DNA from: Flemingiibacterium sp045579105
GTDB lineage: Bacteria; Bacillota; Clostridia; Oscillospirales; CAG-272
DNA: 23,242 bases
Direction: 5' to 3'
NCBI GenBank assembly: GCA_045579105.1
Contig: JAZNLM010000027.1
Coordinates: forward strand, 1-23,242
Shown: positions 7,567 to 14,917 of the stretch, in pieces
Layout: the number at the start of each line of letters is the position of its first letter
Position numbering within the stretch: the stretch's first letter is position 1
Notes under the pieces: model-generated
The model's input: the letters and a program-made list of their open reading frames with translations, nothing else
What the model was told of the DNA's origin: nothing
Databases searched by the model: none
Program-made: the position numbers and the translations under genes

Positions 7567-8160
7567 TCAATTAACTAGATAATTGATATCTCCGCTGAGT
7601 ACCGCCAATACGCCTCTGTACGCCACCTCGGGGTGCTCGTTGAAGTTCTCAACCATCTTATGAAGCAGGTCTTCGCTTTCCACAACCAGATTTATCTGAA
7701 GCACCGGCTCAAAATTTTCAATAACCTCGCAGTGCAGGTCATATTTACCGTCCTCGCGAATCACGTACGTGCACTTGAGGTCTGCACCGCGCTGCTTAAA
7801 CGAAAGCAAACGCATAGCGCTCTTAAGGCTTTTTTCTTTTATAATGCCGAGCAGATTACTTTGAAGCTGTTCGACAACGACAACGCCCTTCTCGGTTATC
7901 TTAAAATATTCGCTCTTATTATCTGATCTTCCGTTTTCATCCATGCTCGGCTCAGCAATTCCCTCGCTTACATGAAGCATCTCGATTGTTTCAGTGTCAA
8001 GCAGTTCAGCGAAGCATTCCGCAAAATCGAAATAACTGACAAATTCGTCCTGAACTACGATATCGCTTATAGTATTAAAGTCAAGCGGATAGTTGAGGTT
8101 TTTTAGGAGATAGAGAATGAATATCTTTATATCATTTTTTTCTTTAAGCGGTGCCTGCAT
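7567..8160 (-). CDS. DUF4364 family protein
   Basis: This 197-residue soluble protein matches DUF4364, a family confined largely to Clostridia. It starts with a winged-helix-like region: KNDIKIFILYLLKNLNYPLDFNTISDIVV at the N-terminus, then a helix with EYFKITEKGVVVVEQL (about residues 83-98) typical of wing and linker segments. A C-terminal alpha/beta region ends in AVLSGDINYLVN. A DNA-binding or regulatory role is inferred from that fold and is not demonstrated. The ATG at 8160 is chosen because GGAGGAG lies five bases before it; a TTG at 8172 would place that Shine-Dalgarno site inside the coding region. The gene follows the solute-binding lipoprotein gene on the same strand, with a hairpin between them. 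Confidence 0.88.
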   Translation of the reverse strand: MQAPLKEKNDIKIFILYLLKNLNYPLDFNTISDIVVQDEFVSYFDFAECFAELLDTETIEMLHVSEGIAEPSMDENGRSDNKSEYFKITEKGVVVVEQLQSNLLGIIKEKSLKSAMRLLSFKQRGADLKCTYVIREDGKYDLHCEVIENFEPVLQINLVVESEDLLHKMVENFNEHPEVAYRGVLAVLSGDINYLVN

Positions 8161-8184
8161 AAGCTCCTCCAAGTTTGTGTATTT

Positions 8185-8224
8185 GGGGCGAAAATGGGCA
8201 AATACCTTATCGGCATCTGCCCAT
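8185..8224 (-). terminator. terminator-like hairpin between the lipoprotein and DUF4364 genes
   Basis: A 13-bp stem pairs 8212-8224 with 8194-8206 around a five-base loop. It is fully paired only as minus-strand RNA, where two positions become G-U. The following tract ATTTTCG is short, so termination may be partial and allow read-through into the DUF4364 gene. Confidence 0.65.
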
Positions 8225-8248
8225 TATCATTAACATTTTTGTTCTGTC

Positions 8249-9928
8249 TTACTCGGCTACTTCGAGATAATCTCTCCAGTTTCTCATAGTGAGATCGCTG
8301 AAATCCTTGAAGCCCATGTAATATTCGCCAATCTTGGAAAGAACCTTACCGTTATAAACGTAAGCATCCTTATTGAAGAAGAGCGGGATTATGGGCATAT
8401 CTTCCATCAGAATAGCCTCTGCATCGTGCAGGTAAGCCGAGCGAGCTACTCTGTCGGTTTCTGCATACGCAGACTCAATCAAGGCGTTGTAAGCTTCGCT
8501 GTCGTAGCCCTTGATGTAAGAAACGAGGTCATAATTATCGTTCTGAATGTCAATACCGTTACCTGCAAATGCGGGAGCAAATACTGCGAGTGCGGCAAAT
8601 GAGTCGGTAGAAAGCGCCTGATAGTCAACGGTAATAGCATCGTAATTCTGCGTTGCATACGCTTCCATGTAGTCGTCATAGTCAAGAGCCTTAATGGTAA
8701 CATTGAAGCCAAGCTCTGCCCAAACGCCCTTAAGGTACTCTGCAACTGCCAACTCGAGCGCATTGTCACGGCAAGTAAGCGTAAATTTGCCGGTCTTTCC
8801 TGCGAGAGCTTTTGCCCCTGCCATATCAGCCGAAGCAGAGATAAGCTCACCGCCATTATCTCTGAAGCTATCGCCAACCTTCTTGTCGTATACTGCAGGA
8901 GAAATAAGTCCGGTCGCAGCCTCTGCATAGGTTACAATGTCAACGAGCGCGTTTCTGTCGATAGCCATAGACAGTGCACGTCTGTTTTCAGCACTCTTAA
9001 AAACATTCTTAGAAGTATCAAGTATAACGCTATGAGTAGAGAGAAGATCAGAAATGTTCGCCTTCTTCGCATAGTCTGCGCGCTTGGAAAGTGCGATTTC
9101 GCCGAGATAGAATATCTCGCCGTTTTCATACATAGCGGTATTCTCTTCTTCATCTGCGGTAAAGTTTACTATAAGTCTGTAGGGGGTGATATACTTGTTG
9201 ATGGCGTCGTTCTTAACGTCACGGCGATAGTATACATTACGCTCAAGCATAAGAGCTTTGCCTTCGTTAAGCTCTCTTATGCTGAACATACCATTAGTGC
9301 ACATTGTGGTGGCGTTGGTGCCGAAATTCTCATATCTTTCAACAACATCCTCGCGAAGCGGAACAAGTGCGAGAGAAGCGAGATTTTCGAGGAATCTGTC
9401 GTAGTCGATCTTACCGTTGAACTGAACCTCAAGCACGTCGGTGTCAACCGCCGCAATTCCGAGGTCGTCGATGGATATATCACCCATCTTAACGTCACGT
9501 GCGTTCTTAATTTCGAAGAGAAGTGCTGCTGCTGCACAGGAGAATTCAGGATCAAGTATACGCTTCCAAGCATACACAATATCATCTGCCATAACGACTC
9601 TACCGTCGCTCCACGCAGTTTCCTTGATGGTGATCTCCATACGATATTCGTTCTTTTCGGGATTTTCGAATATCTCATAGCTCTTCATAAGGGCCTTTTC
9701 AACCTTGCCGTTATCACCTATTCTTGTAAGCCCCTCATAAACAAGGCCGAGCACCTTTGCGGCACTGTCGTCTATGTAAGCAAGAGCAGGATCGTAATCA
9801 GTTATCTCACTGCCGATATAAACGTTAATTACGGCGCCCTTCTCATCGCCCTTCAGTCGTTGGCCGCAGCCTGCCAGAAGGGTTACGCAAAGCGCCGATA
9901 TCATCAGCATAGAAATTAGTTTTTTCAT
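8249..9928 (-). CDS. family 5 extracellular solute-binding lipoprotein (peptide ABC transporter type)
   Basis: This 559-residue protein resembles OppA/DppA substrate-binding proteins (SBP_bac_5), which capture peptides or similar solutes outside the membrane for an ABC importer. The N-terminus is a lipoprotein signal: MKK, a hydrophobic stretch and the lipobox LLAGC, with Cys21 as the lipidated residue. Family features follow in order: VLGLVYEGLTRIG near 60, ETAWSDGRVVMADDIVYAWKR near 105, a YRLIVNFTADEEENTAMYENGEI block near 240, and NRRALSMAIDRNALVDIV near 320. The ATG at 9928 is preferred because the signal peptide begins there and GGGAGG lies about 12 bases upstream; an upstream in-frame start at 10009 would bury the signal peptide. 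No permease or ATPase genes are adjacent, so its transporter partner must lie elsewhere. Confidence 0.92.
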   Translation of the reverse strand: MKKLISMLMISALCVTLLAGCGQRLKGDEKGAVINVYIGSEITDYDPALAYIDDSAAKVLGLVYEGLTRIGDNGKVEKALMKSYEIFENPEKNEYRMEITIKETAWSDGRVVMADDIVYAWKRILDPEFSCAAAALLFEIKNARDVKMGDISIDDLGIAAVDTDVLEVQFNGKIDYDRFLENLASLALVPLREDVVERYENFGTNATTMCTNGMFSIRELNEGKALMLERNVYYRRDVKNDAINKYITPYRLIVNFTADEEENTAMYENGEIFYLGEIALSKRADYAKKANISDLLSTHSVILDTSKNVFKSAENRRALSMAIDRNALVDIVTYAEAATGLISPAVYDKKVGDSFRDNGGELISASADMAGAKALAGKTGKFTLTCRDNALELAVAEYLKGVWAELGFNVTIKALDYDDYMEAYATQNYDAITVDYQALSTDSFAALAVFAPAFAGNGIDIQNDNYDLVSYIKGYDSEAYNALIESAYAETDRVARSAYLHDAEAILMEDMPIIPLFFNKDAYVYNGKVLSKIGEYYMGFKDFSDLTMRNWRDYLEVAE

Positions 9929-9957
9929 AATTATATGGTTCCTCCCTCGAGTTAAAA

Positions 9958-9970
9958 CCTGCAGTGCAGG
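9958..9970. repeat. 13-base inverted repeat in the lipoprotein leader
   Basis: CCTGCA and TGCAGG flank a single base. The site lies about 30 bases before the lipoprotein ATG and just upstream of its Shine-Dalgarno site. It could be an operator or an RNA stem; nothing else in the window repeats it. Confidence 0.35.
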
Positions 9971-10084
9971 ATAAAATGCTTTACCAATAAATCGCACAAA
10001 AAACCGCAAAGACTCACCACGATGAACACCGGAAACGGTACTTTACCGCGGTCAAAAGCACAATATTATCAGAATATTACTTAT

Positions 10085-10113
10085 ATTATACCATTAAATC
10101 CCCGAATAATCAA
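10085..10113 (-). promoter_or_regulatory. sigma-A promoter of the solute-binding lipoprotein gene
   Basis: On the minus strand, TTGATT (10108-10113) lies 17 bases from a perfect TATAAT (10085-10090), preceded by TGG as an extended -10. The same TGGTATAAT element occurs in the zinc-ribbon promoter. Confidence 0.8.
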
Positions 10114-10338
10114 TGACTAAATTGCAAAATATTTAAATTTTTACACTATTGCACAATCTAAAAACTTTGCTTTTGTGGCATTTGTACAACCTTTCTACAT
10201 TCCGCATATTTTCACGCATTTTATGAGCTCTGAGTTGTACATTTTCAACACCATCTTTAACCAATTCCGCCCCATACATAATTATCTTCTGCCAGCAAAC
10301 AATAACTGTGCAAAATCAACTTGAAGGAACGGAAAATC

Positions 10339-11208
10339 ATGGACACTAACAAACGTACAGACCTTGCTGCCGAGCTTGATATAGCCGAGTGCGAGGGCGT
10401 AAAAGAGCAGGTAGAAGATCACGGCGGGGTGAAAGTTTCATCGGTAGAAATAATAACGGAGTCCGCAGAAATGCGCATCGGCAAACCACGCGGAAAATAT
10501 ATCACCGTCGATGTTGGACGAATATGGCTTGCATCAGACGATCAACTCGAAGCGGCGGCGACCATCATCGCGAGCAAGCTCACTGAGCTTGCAACCGAAC
10601 TCTGCGGTGATATGCCAAAAAGCGTATTGATCGCAGGGCTCGGCAACCGACATATAACAGCAGATGCTCTCGGCGACGAAGTTGTCGGGCTGATTACGGT
10701 AACACGCCACTTAAAAAGCCTTAACGGTAAGCTTTTCAGACTTCTCGGCGGACGGGAAATTTCCGCAGTTGCCCCCGGCGTTCTCGGTCAGACAGGCGTT
10801 GAAGTAGCCGAGCTTATCCGCGGTGTTTGCGACGAGATATCCCCCGAGCTTGTAGTTGCCATCGACTCCCTATGTGCGCGCTCAACAGAGCGACTTGCAA
10901 CTACCGTACAGCTCGGCTCAACCGGTATCACTCCCGGCTCTGGCATCGGCAACCATCGCCTCGGTGTAACGCGCGAAGTTCTCGGCATACCCGTTATCGC
11001 CTTTGGAGTACCGACTGTTGTTGACTCAGCAACGCTCGTATTTGATGCGCTCGATGCGGCAGGTATTCCTGAACCAGACGAGCGCTTAGTACGCGTACTC
11101 GAAAATCGCCGTGGTTTTTTTGTAACACCCAAGGAAACTGATGTAATAGTACGCGAGGTCGCACGCCTTACCGCAAGAGCTCTCACACTAGCCTTCGGTG
11201 GAATGTAG
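10339..11208 (+). CDS. gpr: GPR endopeptidase, germination protease for small acid-soluble spore proteins
   Basis: This 289-residue protein is the spore protease GPR (peptidase family A25), which degrades DNA-protecting small acid-soluble proteins when spores germinate. Family signatures are clear: KRTDLAAELDIA at the N-terminus, SVLIAGLGNRHITADALG near 95, VAIDSLCARS near 180, GITPGSGIGNHR near 200 and PVIAFGVPTVVDSATLV near 223. The family is made as a zymogen that removes a short propeptide; the leader before RTDLA is only five residues here, so the propeptide looks short. The ATG at 10339 is preferred over TTG at 10321 because AAGGAACGG lies just before it. The gene precedes spoIIP, the same order as in Bacillus subtilis. 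Confidence 0.95.
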   Translation: MDTNKRTDLAAELDIAECEGVKEQVEDHGGVKVSSVEIITESAEMRIGKPRGKYITVDVGRIWLASDDQLEAAATIIASKLTELATELCGDMPKSVLIAGLGNRHITADALGDEVVGLITVTRHLKSLNGKLFRLLGGREISAVAPGVLGQTGVEVAELIRGVCDEISPELVVAIDSLCARSTERLATTVQLGSTGITPGSGIGNHRLGVTREVLGIPVIAFGVPTVVDSATLVFDALDAAGIPEPDERLVRVLENRRGFFVTPKETDVIVREVARLTARALTLAFGGM

Positions 11209-11236
11209 CATAAGCGTGTTCGTGTCCGCATATAAT
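11208..11236 (+). promoter_or_regulatory. possible sigma-E-type promoter of spoIIP
   Basis: GCATAAG (11208-11214) and CATATAAT (11229-11236) are separated by 14 bases. They resemble the Bacillus mother-cell sigma-E elements KMATATT and CATACAMT, with spacing in the known range. spoIIP is sigma-E dependent in B. subtilis, so the position fits. It is a match by eye to a short consensus. Confidence 0.45.
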
Positions 11237-11274
11237 TTGGCATAGACAAGCTAAAGAAAAAGGACGGAAATGCT

Positions 11275-12480
11275 ATGCAAAATCAAATATTACCCGCTCG
11301 TAAAGACAGTTTCTTTAAAGGATTTATTTCGGTTTCCGGCGCGGCACTCGGAGCATTTGTACTGGCTCTCACGCTCACATATTTTACGGTAAGCACCGCT
11401 ATGCAGTGGTCGGTTACGCAAACCGCGCGTACCTGTTTTCGCTTTCCCGAGCGAAAGGCACTGCCAAGCCGTGAAGATATACTGCAAACATTACTCTCGG
11501 CAACATTTTTCGGCAGTGATGCCCTCTATTTTGACGAGGGAGAAGAAAACACCGGCATGACCGAACCGTATGTAAATCCCTCAGACAGCCCAGACAAAGA
11601 TACACCCCAAAAACCGATAGGAGAGCCATCAACCGCGCTTGAAAAAATCATATACAAGTTTGACCGCACACTCGTACCGAAAGGACAATCACCTATAGTT
11701 CCATTCGATTTAACGTATGGAGCAAAAATTGGTGAAGTATTGTTTACTAACACCACACCGTATACGGTAAACGCGGAAGAAGCACTTTCAGCAACATATC
11801 CAATAAAAACAAGCCTTGATATGTACGCAAACGAGAAACCGCTGATACTCATAATCCACACGCACGGCACAGAAAGCTATTCACCAAACGGAGCACTGTA
11901 CACTTCCCCATCAGCCGCACAGCGAAGCGCGGATACATCTGAAAACGTCGTCGCCGTCGGACGTGTTATGTCAGAACTTCTCAATGACGCAGGTATACCA
12001 ACTCTGCACGTTGAAACCATGCACGATCTCAACTCTTATCCTCGTGCATACGATCTCGCCGCCGATACGATACAGAAATATCTGACCGAATATCCATCGA
12101 TAAAATACGTATTTGACGTCCATCGTGACGCGATAGTCCGTTCAAACGGCGACCTTATCCGTCCCGTAACCGTGATAAACGGCGAAGCGGTGGCGCAGGT
12201 AATGCTGCTTGTTGGAACTGACGAGCTTGGTGCAGACCACGACACATGGCGCGACAATCTAACCGTCGCCGTACAGCTTCAGAAACGCCTCTCGGACAAT
12301 TACAACCGCTTTGCACGTCCGATAAACGTTCGTGGAGCATCGTTCAACGAACAGTTCACCAAAGGCTCCTTACTTATCGAAGTAGGCTCGGCTGCAAACT
12401 CGCTCGAAGAGGCAAAGAATGCCGCAAAATATCTTACATATTCTATAATAGATATGATAAAAGATTTTGAGGTAAAATAA
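11275..12480 (+). CDS. spoIIP: stage II sporulation protein P, peptidoglycan amidase/endopeptidase of engulfment
   Basis: This 401-residue protein is SpoIIP, which with SpoIID and SpoIIM degrades septal peptidoglycan so that the mother cell can engulf the forespore. One membrane segment lies at about residues 18-41, after a short cytoplasmic tail. A low-complexity Pro/Asp linker (about 90-120) precedes the catalytic domain. The domain carries IIHTHGTESYSP (193-204), ETMHDLNSYPRAY (247-259), VFDVHRDA (279-286) and LLIEVGSAANSLEEA (366-380). The conserved His and Glu residues in these motifs are the likely metal ligands. AAAGGA lies about ten bases before the ATG. It lies 66 bases after gpr and may also have its own promoter at 11208-11236. 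Confidence 0.95.
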   Translation: MQNQILPARKDSFFKGFISVSGAALGAFVLALTLTYFTVSTAMQWSVTQTARTCFRFPERKALPSREDILQTLLSATFFGSDALYFDEGEENTGMTEPYVNPSDSPDKDTPQKPIGEPSTALEKIIYKFDRTLVPKGQSPIVPFDLTYGAKIGEVLFTNTTPYTVNAEEALSATYPIKTSLDMYANEKPLILIIHTHGTESYSPNGALYTSPSAAQRSADTSENVVAVGRVMSELLNDAGIPTLHVETMHDLNSYPRAYDLAADTIQKYLTEYPSIKYVFDVHRDAIVRSNGDLIRPVTVINGEAVAQVMLLVGTDELGADHDTWRDNLTVAVQLQKRLSDNYNRFARPINVRGASFNEQFTKGSLLIEVGSAANSLEEAKNAAKYLTYSIIDMIKDFEVK

Positions 12481-12487
12481 AAAAATC

Positions 12488-12512
12488 ACGCTCATCGCAA
12501 TGCGATGAGCGT
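12488..12512. terminator. bidirectional terminator between spoIIP and the HAD gene
   Basis: A perfect 11-bp stem, ACGCTCATCGC with GCGATGAGCGT, encloses AAT. On the minus strand it is followed by GATTTTTTTATTT and on the plus strand by CTTTCTT. It lies between two convergent genes. Confidence 0.9.
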
Positions 12513-12517
12513 CTTTC

Positions 12518-13318
12518 TTATATGGTATCTTCCATAACCGCGCCGAGATTATCGTAAATGAAATCGGGGCGATCACTTTCATTTGCCTTTTCAACATCAT
12601 CTAACGTCGTTTCACCCGACAAAACAAGCACAGAAGTAACACCGTGTCGTTTGCCAAGCGCGATATCCGTGTAAAGTCGGTCACCGAAAAGGCACATATC
12701 ATCGCGTGCGGCACCCGTAATCTCGCCTATCATATCGATAGTGGCCGCATACGGCTTACCGAGATAAGTCGGCTGAACACCCGTGGATGCCGTGACAAGC
12801 GCCGCTATAGCACCGCTGTCCGGGATAAAGCCAGTTTCCGTCGGGCAGTTGAAGTCGGGATGCGTGCAGATATACTCCGCGCCGTTTCTTATAAGGCGGC
12901 AGGCTGCTTCAAGCTTTTCGTAAGTGAGCGTTGTATCAAAGCTCGTAACAACGACATCCGCACGTTCTGCCTTCTCGTCAACAAGGTTCACGCCTGCATC
13001 GCTGAACTGTACGTAAAGCTCGGGAGTCCCCACAAGGTACACGCTTTTGCCCTCTCTGTGACGAAGTAAAAACTGCGCGGTAACGTCACCTGCGGTGAGA
13101 ATCTCGCTTCTGTCGGGAGAAAAGCCGAGGCGGGTGAGCTTATGAAAATAGAAGTCAGACGAGTGGGATGCGTTGTTAGTAAAGAACAGTACACGTTTAC
13201 CGTTCTCGCGCAGGTGATTTATAAACTTGACCGCTGCGGGGAAGACTATGCCGCCAAGGTATATAGTGCCGTCCTGATCGAATATATAGAGATTTTTTGA
13301 TGCAATTATCTCATTCAT
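12518..13318 (-). CDS. HAD-IIA family phosphatase (NagD/PGP-like)
   Basis: This 266-residue cytoplasmic hydrolase belongs to HAD subfamily IIA. The nucleophile motif is YIFDQDGTIY, with Asp14 and Asp16. Motif II is FFTNNAS near 45-51. A type IIA cap follows (residues about 80-185), with the lysine motif in YLGKPYAATID near 185-195 and the metal-binding motif CLFGDRLYTDI near 208-218. Typical substrates are small sugar, nucleotide or cofactor phosphates; the specific one is unknown. The start codon overlaps the stop of the pantothenate kinase gene as ATGA (13315-13318), so translation is probably coupled. That suggests a substrate linked to the kinase pathway, such as a phosphorylated pantothenate or pantetheine species, but this is inference. 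It ends at the bidirectional terminator. Confidence 0.9.
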   Translation of the reverse strand: MNEIIASKNLYIFDQDGTIYLGGIVFPAAVKFINHLRENGKRVLFFTNNASHSSDFYFHKLTRLGFSPDRSEILTAGDVTAQFLLRHREGKSVYLVGTPELYVQFSDAGVNLVDEKAERADVVVTSFDTTLTYEKLEAACRLIRNGAEYICTHPDFNCPTETGFIPDSGAIAALVTASTGVQPTYLGKPYAATIDMIGEITGAARDDMCLFGDRLYTDIALGKRHGVTSVLVLSGETTLDDVEKANESDRPDFIYDNLGAVMEDTI

Positions 13319-14145
13319 TTTTTCAGTGCTGCTCCTATTACTGTTCCAAACTGCGAATTGTGAGGTATCATAAAGTTAAGATCGAACATCGCGTTAAGAC
13401 CTGCGAATATTGCCGGTGCTTGCTCAAGCGTGGTCAGATTTCCCGTGAGAATAATGTCGCGCAGTCCGTAAGACTTCGCTGCAAAGCGTGCAACCATAGC
13501 GATAGTTTCGAACACCATATTTACAATACCGAGCGCAATATCCGCTTTTGTTGCAATCTCGCTCACATTACCAAAGTTTGATGCTGTGAGCATATCGGGC
13601 GCCCCCGGGAGAAGTGTCTTGTCCACGAGATGTCGTATACGCCAGTCGACGTTGTTGAGATCGCCCTCTTTAGCAAGCTCTTCAATATGTTTTATATCAG
13701 AAAGTCCGAGCATCTGCTTTGAAAGTCCGACAAGCGTACCGCCGCCTACACCCGTACCGCCGAGATACTCCATCGGCTCACCGCGTCGCGCGTGGATAAG
13801 CGCCGTACCCGTCCCGAGGCTTACAACAATAGCCTCGTCAAGTCCGGACAGATAAAGTCCGCCAAGACCGATGCAGTCGAACTCAGGAACGCATACGCAA
13901 TCAAGACCGTATATAGGCTTGGTAAGCTTACTTGCACCAACGCCCGTAACCTTGACAACGTCGATATCAGAAAGCTCAATGCCGTTTTTATCAGTGAATT
14001 TCCCAAACGCACCGTAAAGCGCAGTAATGGGGTCGGTCGCCCTTACAAAAATGGGTTCGATAAGTTTATCTGTACCGTCAGCCTTATCAAAGCCTACTAT
14101 CTTCGTCGTGCTTCCGCCAACGTCTATTCCTATAACAACGCTCAT
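13315..14145 (-). CDS. coaW: type II pantothenate kinase
   Basis: This 276-residue protein matches the acetate/sugar-kinase-fold type II pantothenate kinase, which phosphorylates pantothenate with ATP in the first committed step of coenzyme A synthesis. The N-terminal phosphate-binding loop is GIDVGGSTTKI (residues 6-16). VTGVGASKL lies near 66, EFDCIGLGGLYL near 88 (a likely region for the catalytic acid), VVSLGTGTALI at 107-117, and GGTGVGGGTLVGLS at 129-142. The C-terminus has the usual ILTGNLT and GTVIGAAL segments. Length fits the staphylococcal-type enzymes. GGAGG lies about five bases before the ATG. The gene has its own promoter (14178-14206) and is translationally coupled to the HAD phosphatase downstream. 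Confidence 0.88.
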   Translation of the reverse strand: MSVVIGIDVGGSTTKIVGFDKADGTDKLIEPIFVRATDPITALYGAFGKFTDKNGIELSDIDVVKVTGVGASKLTKPIYGLDCVCVPEFDCIGLGGLYLSGLDEAIVVSLGTGTALIHARRGEPMEYLGGTGVGGGTLVGLSKQMLGLSDIKHIEELAKEGDLNNVDWRIRHLVDKTLLPGAPDMLTASNFGNVSEIATKADIALGIVNMVFETIAMVARFAAKSYGLRDIILTGNLTTLEQAPAIFAGLNAMFDLNFMIPHNSQFGTVIGAALKK

Positions 14146-14177
14146 ATTTACCTCCAGATGCGATATTTCTTACAATA

Positions 14178-14206
14178 ATTATACACTTTTTGCATATATT
14201 ATTCAA
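14178..14206 (-). promoter_or_regulatory. sigma-A promoter of the coaW-HAD pair
   Basis: On the minus strand, TTGAAT (14201-14206) lies 17 bases from a perfect TATAAT (14178-14183). The transcript would have a leader of about 25 bases before the coaW ATG. Confidence 0.72.
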
Positions 14207-14301
14207 TTGTCACTTTCACTAAATTTTTTGAATAACACACCCATAGTTGCCGCCAACGGGATGTAAATCATGACCGCCGCCTTATCCGGTAGTTTCTCTA
14301 T

Positions 14302-14337
14302 AAAAAAACTCCATCGCATACGCGATGGAGTTTTTTT
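14302..14337. terminator. strong terminator of the ribosomal protein operon
   Basis: A 16-bp perfect stem (14302-14317 with 14322-14337), including the flanking A7 and T7 runs, encloses ATAC. The core is ACTCCATCGC with GCGATGGAGT. It lies ten bases beyond the rplQ stop and is symmetric, so it could act in both directions. Confidence 0.93.
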
Positions 14338-14346
14338 ATAACTGAA

Positions 14347-14760
14347 TTATTCAGCGTCCTCAGCCTGCTGAGCCTTCTTGGATGCCTTCTTGGGCTCTTC
14401 TTTCTTAACAATCTCAGTCTTAGTGAGCTTGATAAGTGCCATTTCAGCAGCGTCGCCGCGACGCGGTCCGAGCTTGTAAATCTGAGTGTAACCACCGTTT
14501 ACATCAGCGTATTCGGGAGCGATTACATCAAACAGCTTCTTAACAACGTCCTCCTTCGTGATGAAAGCGAGAGCTGCACGACGGGATACGAGAGTGTTCT
14601 TCTTGCCAAGAGTAATCATCTTTTCAGCAAGAGCGCGTACCTCCTTGGCACGAGTCAAGGTGGTCTCTATAGAGCCATTTTCGAGCAGATAAGTTACCAT
14701 GCCTCTGAGCATTGCTTTTCTGTGCGCGGTAGTTCTGCCGAGTTTTCTGGTTCCGGGCAT
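14347..14760 (-). CDS. rplQ: 50S ribosomal protein L17
   Basis: This 137-residue protein is L17 of the large subunit, located near the tunnel exit. It begins with the diagnostic RKLGRTTAHRKAMLRGMVTYLL (split here across residues 5-26), continues with TTLTRAKEVRALAEKMITLGK, and includes GGYTQIYKLGPRRGDAAEMALI. A Lys/Glu/Ala-rich tail of about 20 residues (about 118-137) extends past the usual bacterial end, so the protein is somewhat long. GGAGGG precedes the ATG. It is the last gene of the operon, after a 157-base gap from rpoA. The usual Firmicutes followers (ecfA-ecfT-truA-rplM-rpsI) are absent downstream. Confidence 0.97.
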   Translation of the reverse strand: MPGTRKLGRTTAHRKAMLRGMVTYLLENGSIETTLTRAKEVRALAEKMITLGKKNTLVSRRAALAFITKEDVVKKLFDVIAPEYADVNGGYTQIYKLGPRRGDAAEMALIKLTKTEIVKKEEPKKASKKAQQAEDAE

Positions 14761-14917
14761 TATAAGTCCCTCCTTTTACGGTTTAGTAGAGTATGAAATG
14801 TGGTTGAATAAGCAATTATCGAAATCGCAGTAGACGTTTGAGGCGTTTCGGGCTTCGCCGAAATGAATGGCTATGCTATTCAAGCCTCGAACTCGGTGCG
14901 AAAACGAAGTTTTTGCA
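14761..14917 (-). other. enlarged, hairpin-rich spacer between rpoA and rplQ
   Basis: The 157 bases hold no gene. TTTCGG (14846-14851) pairs with CCGAAA (14858-14863), and GAATGGC (14865-14871) pairs with GCTATTC (14875-14881) with one G-U. The 11-mer GCGAAAACGAA at 14898-14908 recurs in the secY-adk spacer. The rplQ Shine-Dalgarno site lies at its end. Confidence 0.6.

Larger units (their letters stand above)
9929..10338. other. 410-base divergent intergenic region
   Basis: This region separates the minus-strand lipoprotein gene from plus-strand gpr. It holds the lipoprotein promoter at 10085-10113 and a leader of about 150 bases. The leader contains a small perfect hairpin (CGGTA/TACCG, about 10035-10047), a run of six T after GCGG on the minus strand, and the inverted repeat CCTGCA-G-TGCAGG at 9958-9970 near the ribosome binding site. 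The half nearest gpr (10114-10320) is AT-rich. I found no clear sigma-G or sigma-F promoter there and no small gene. Confidence 0.6.

Noticed and set aside
9032..9919. 295-codon plus-strand open frame antisense to the solute-binding lipoprotein
   Set aside because: The minus-strand protein has a signal peptide, lipobox and family motifs; the plus-strand frame has none and no Shine-Dalgarno site.
9929..10084. T-box or known riboswitch in the lipoprotein leader
   Set aside because: A GTGG-containing stretch and a T run caught my eye, but the conserved T-box sequence and specifier stem are absent and no riboswitch core was recognisable.
10201..10338. Sigma-G or sigma-F promoter upstream of gpr
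   Set aside because: CATACAT and CATAATT resemble a -10, but no acceptable -35 element lies 16-18 bases upstream.
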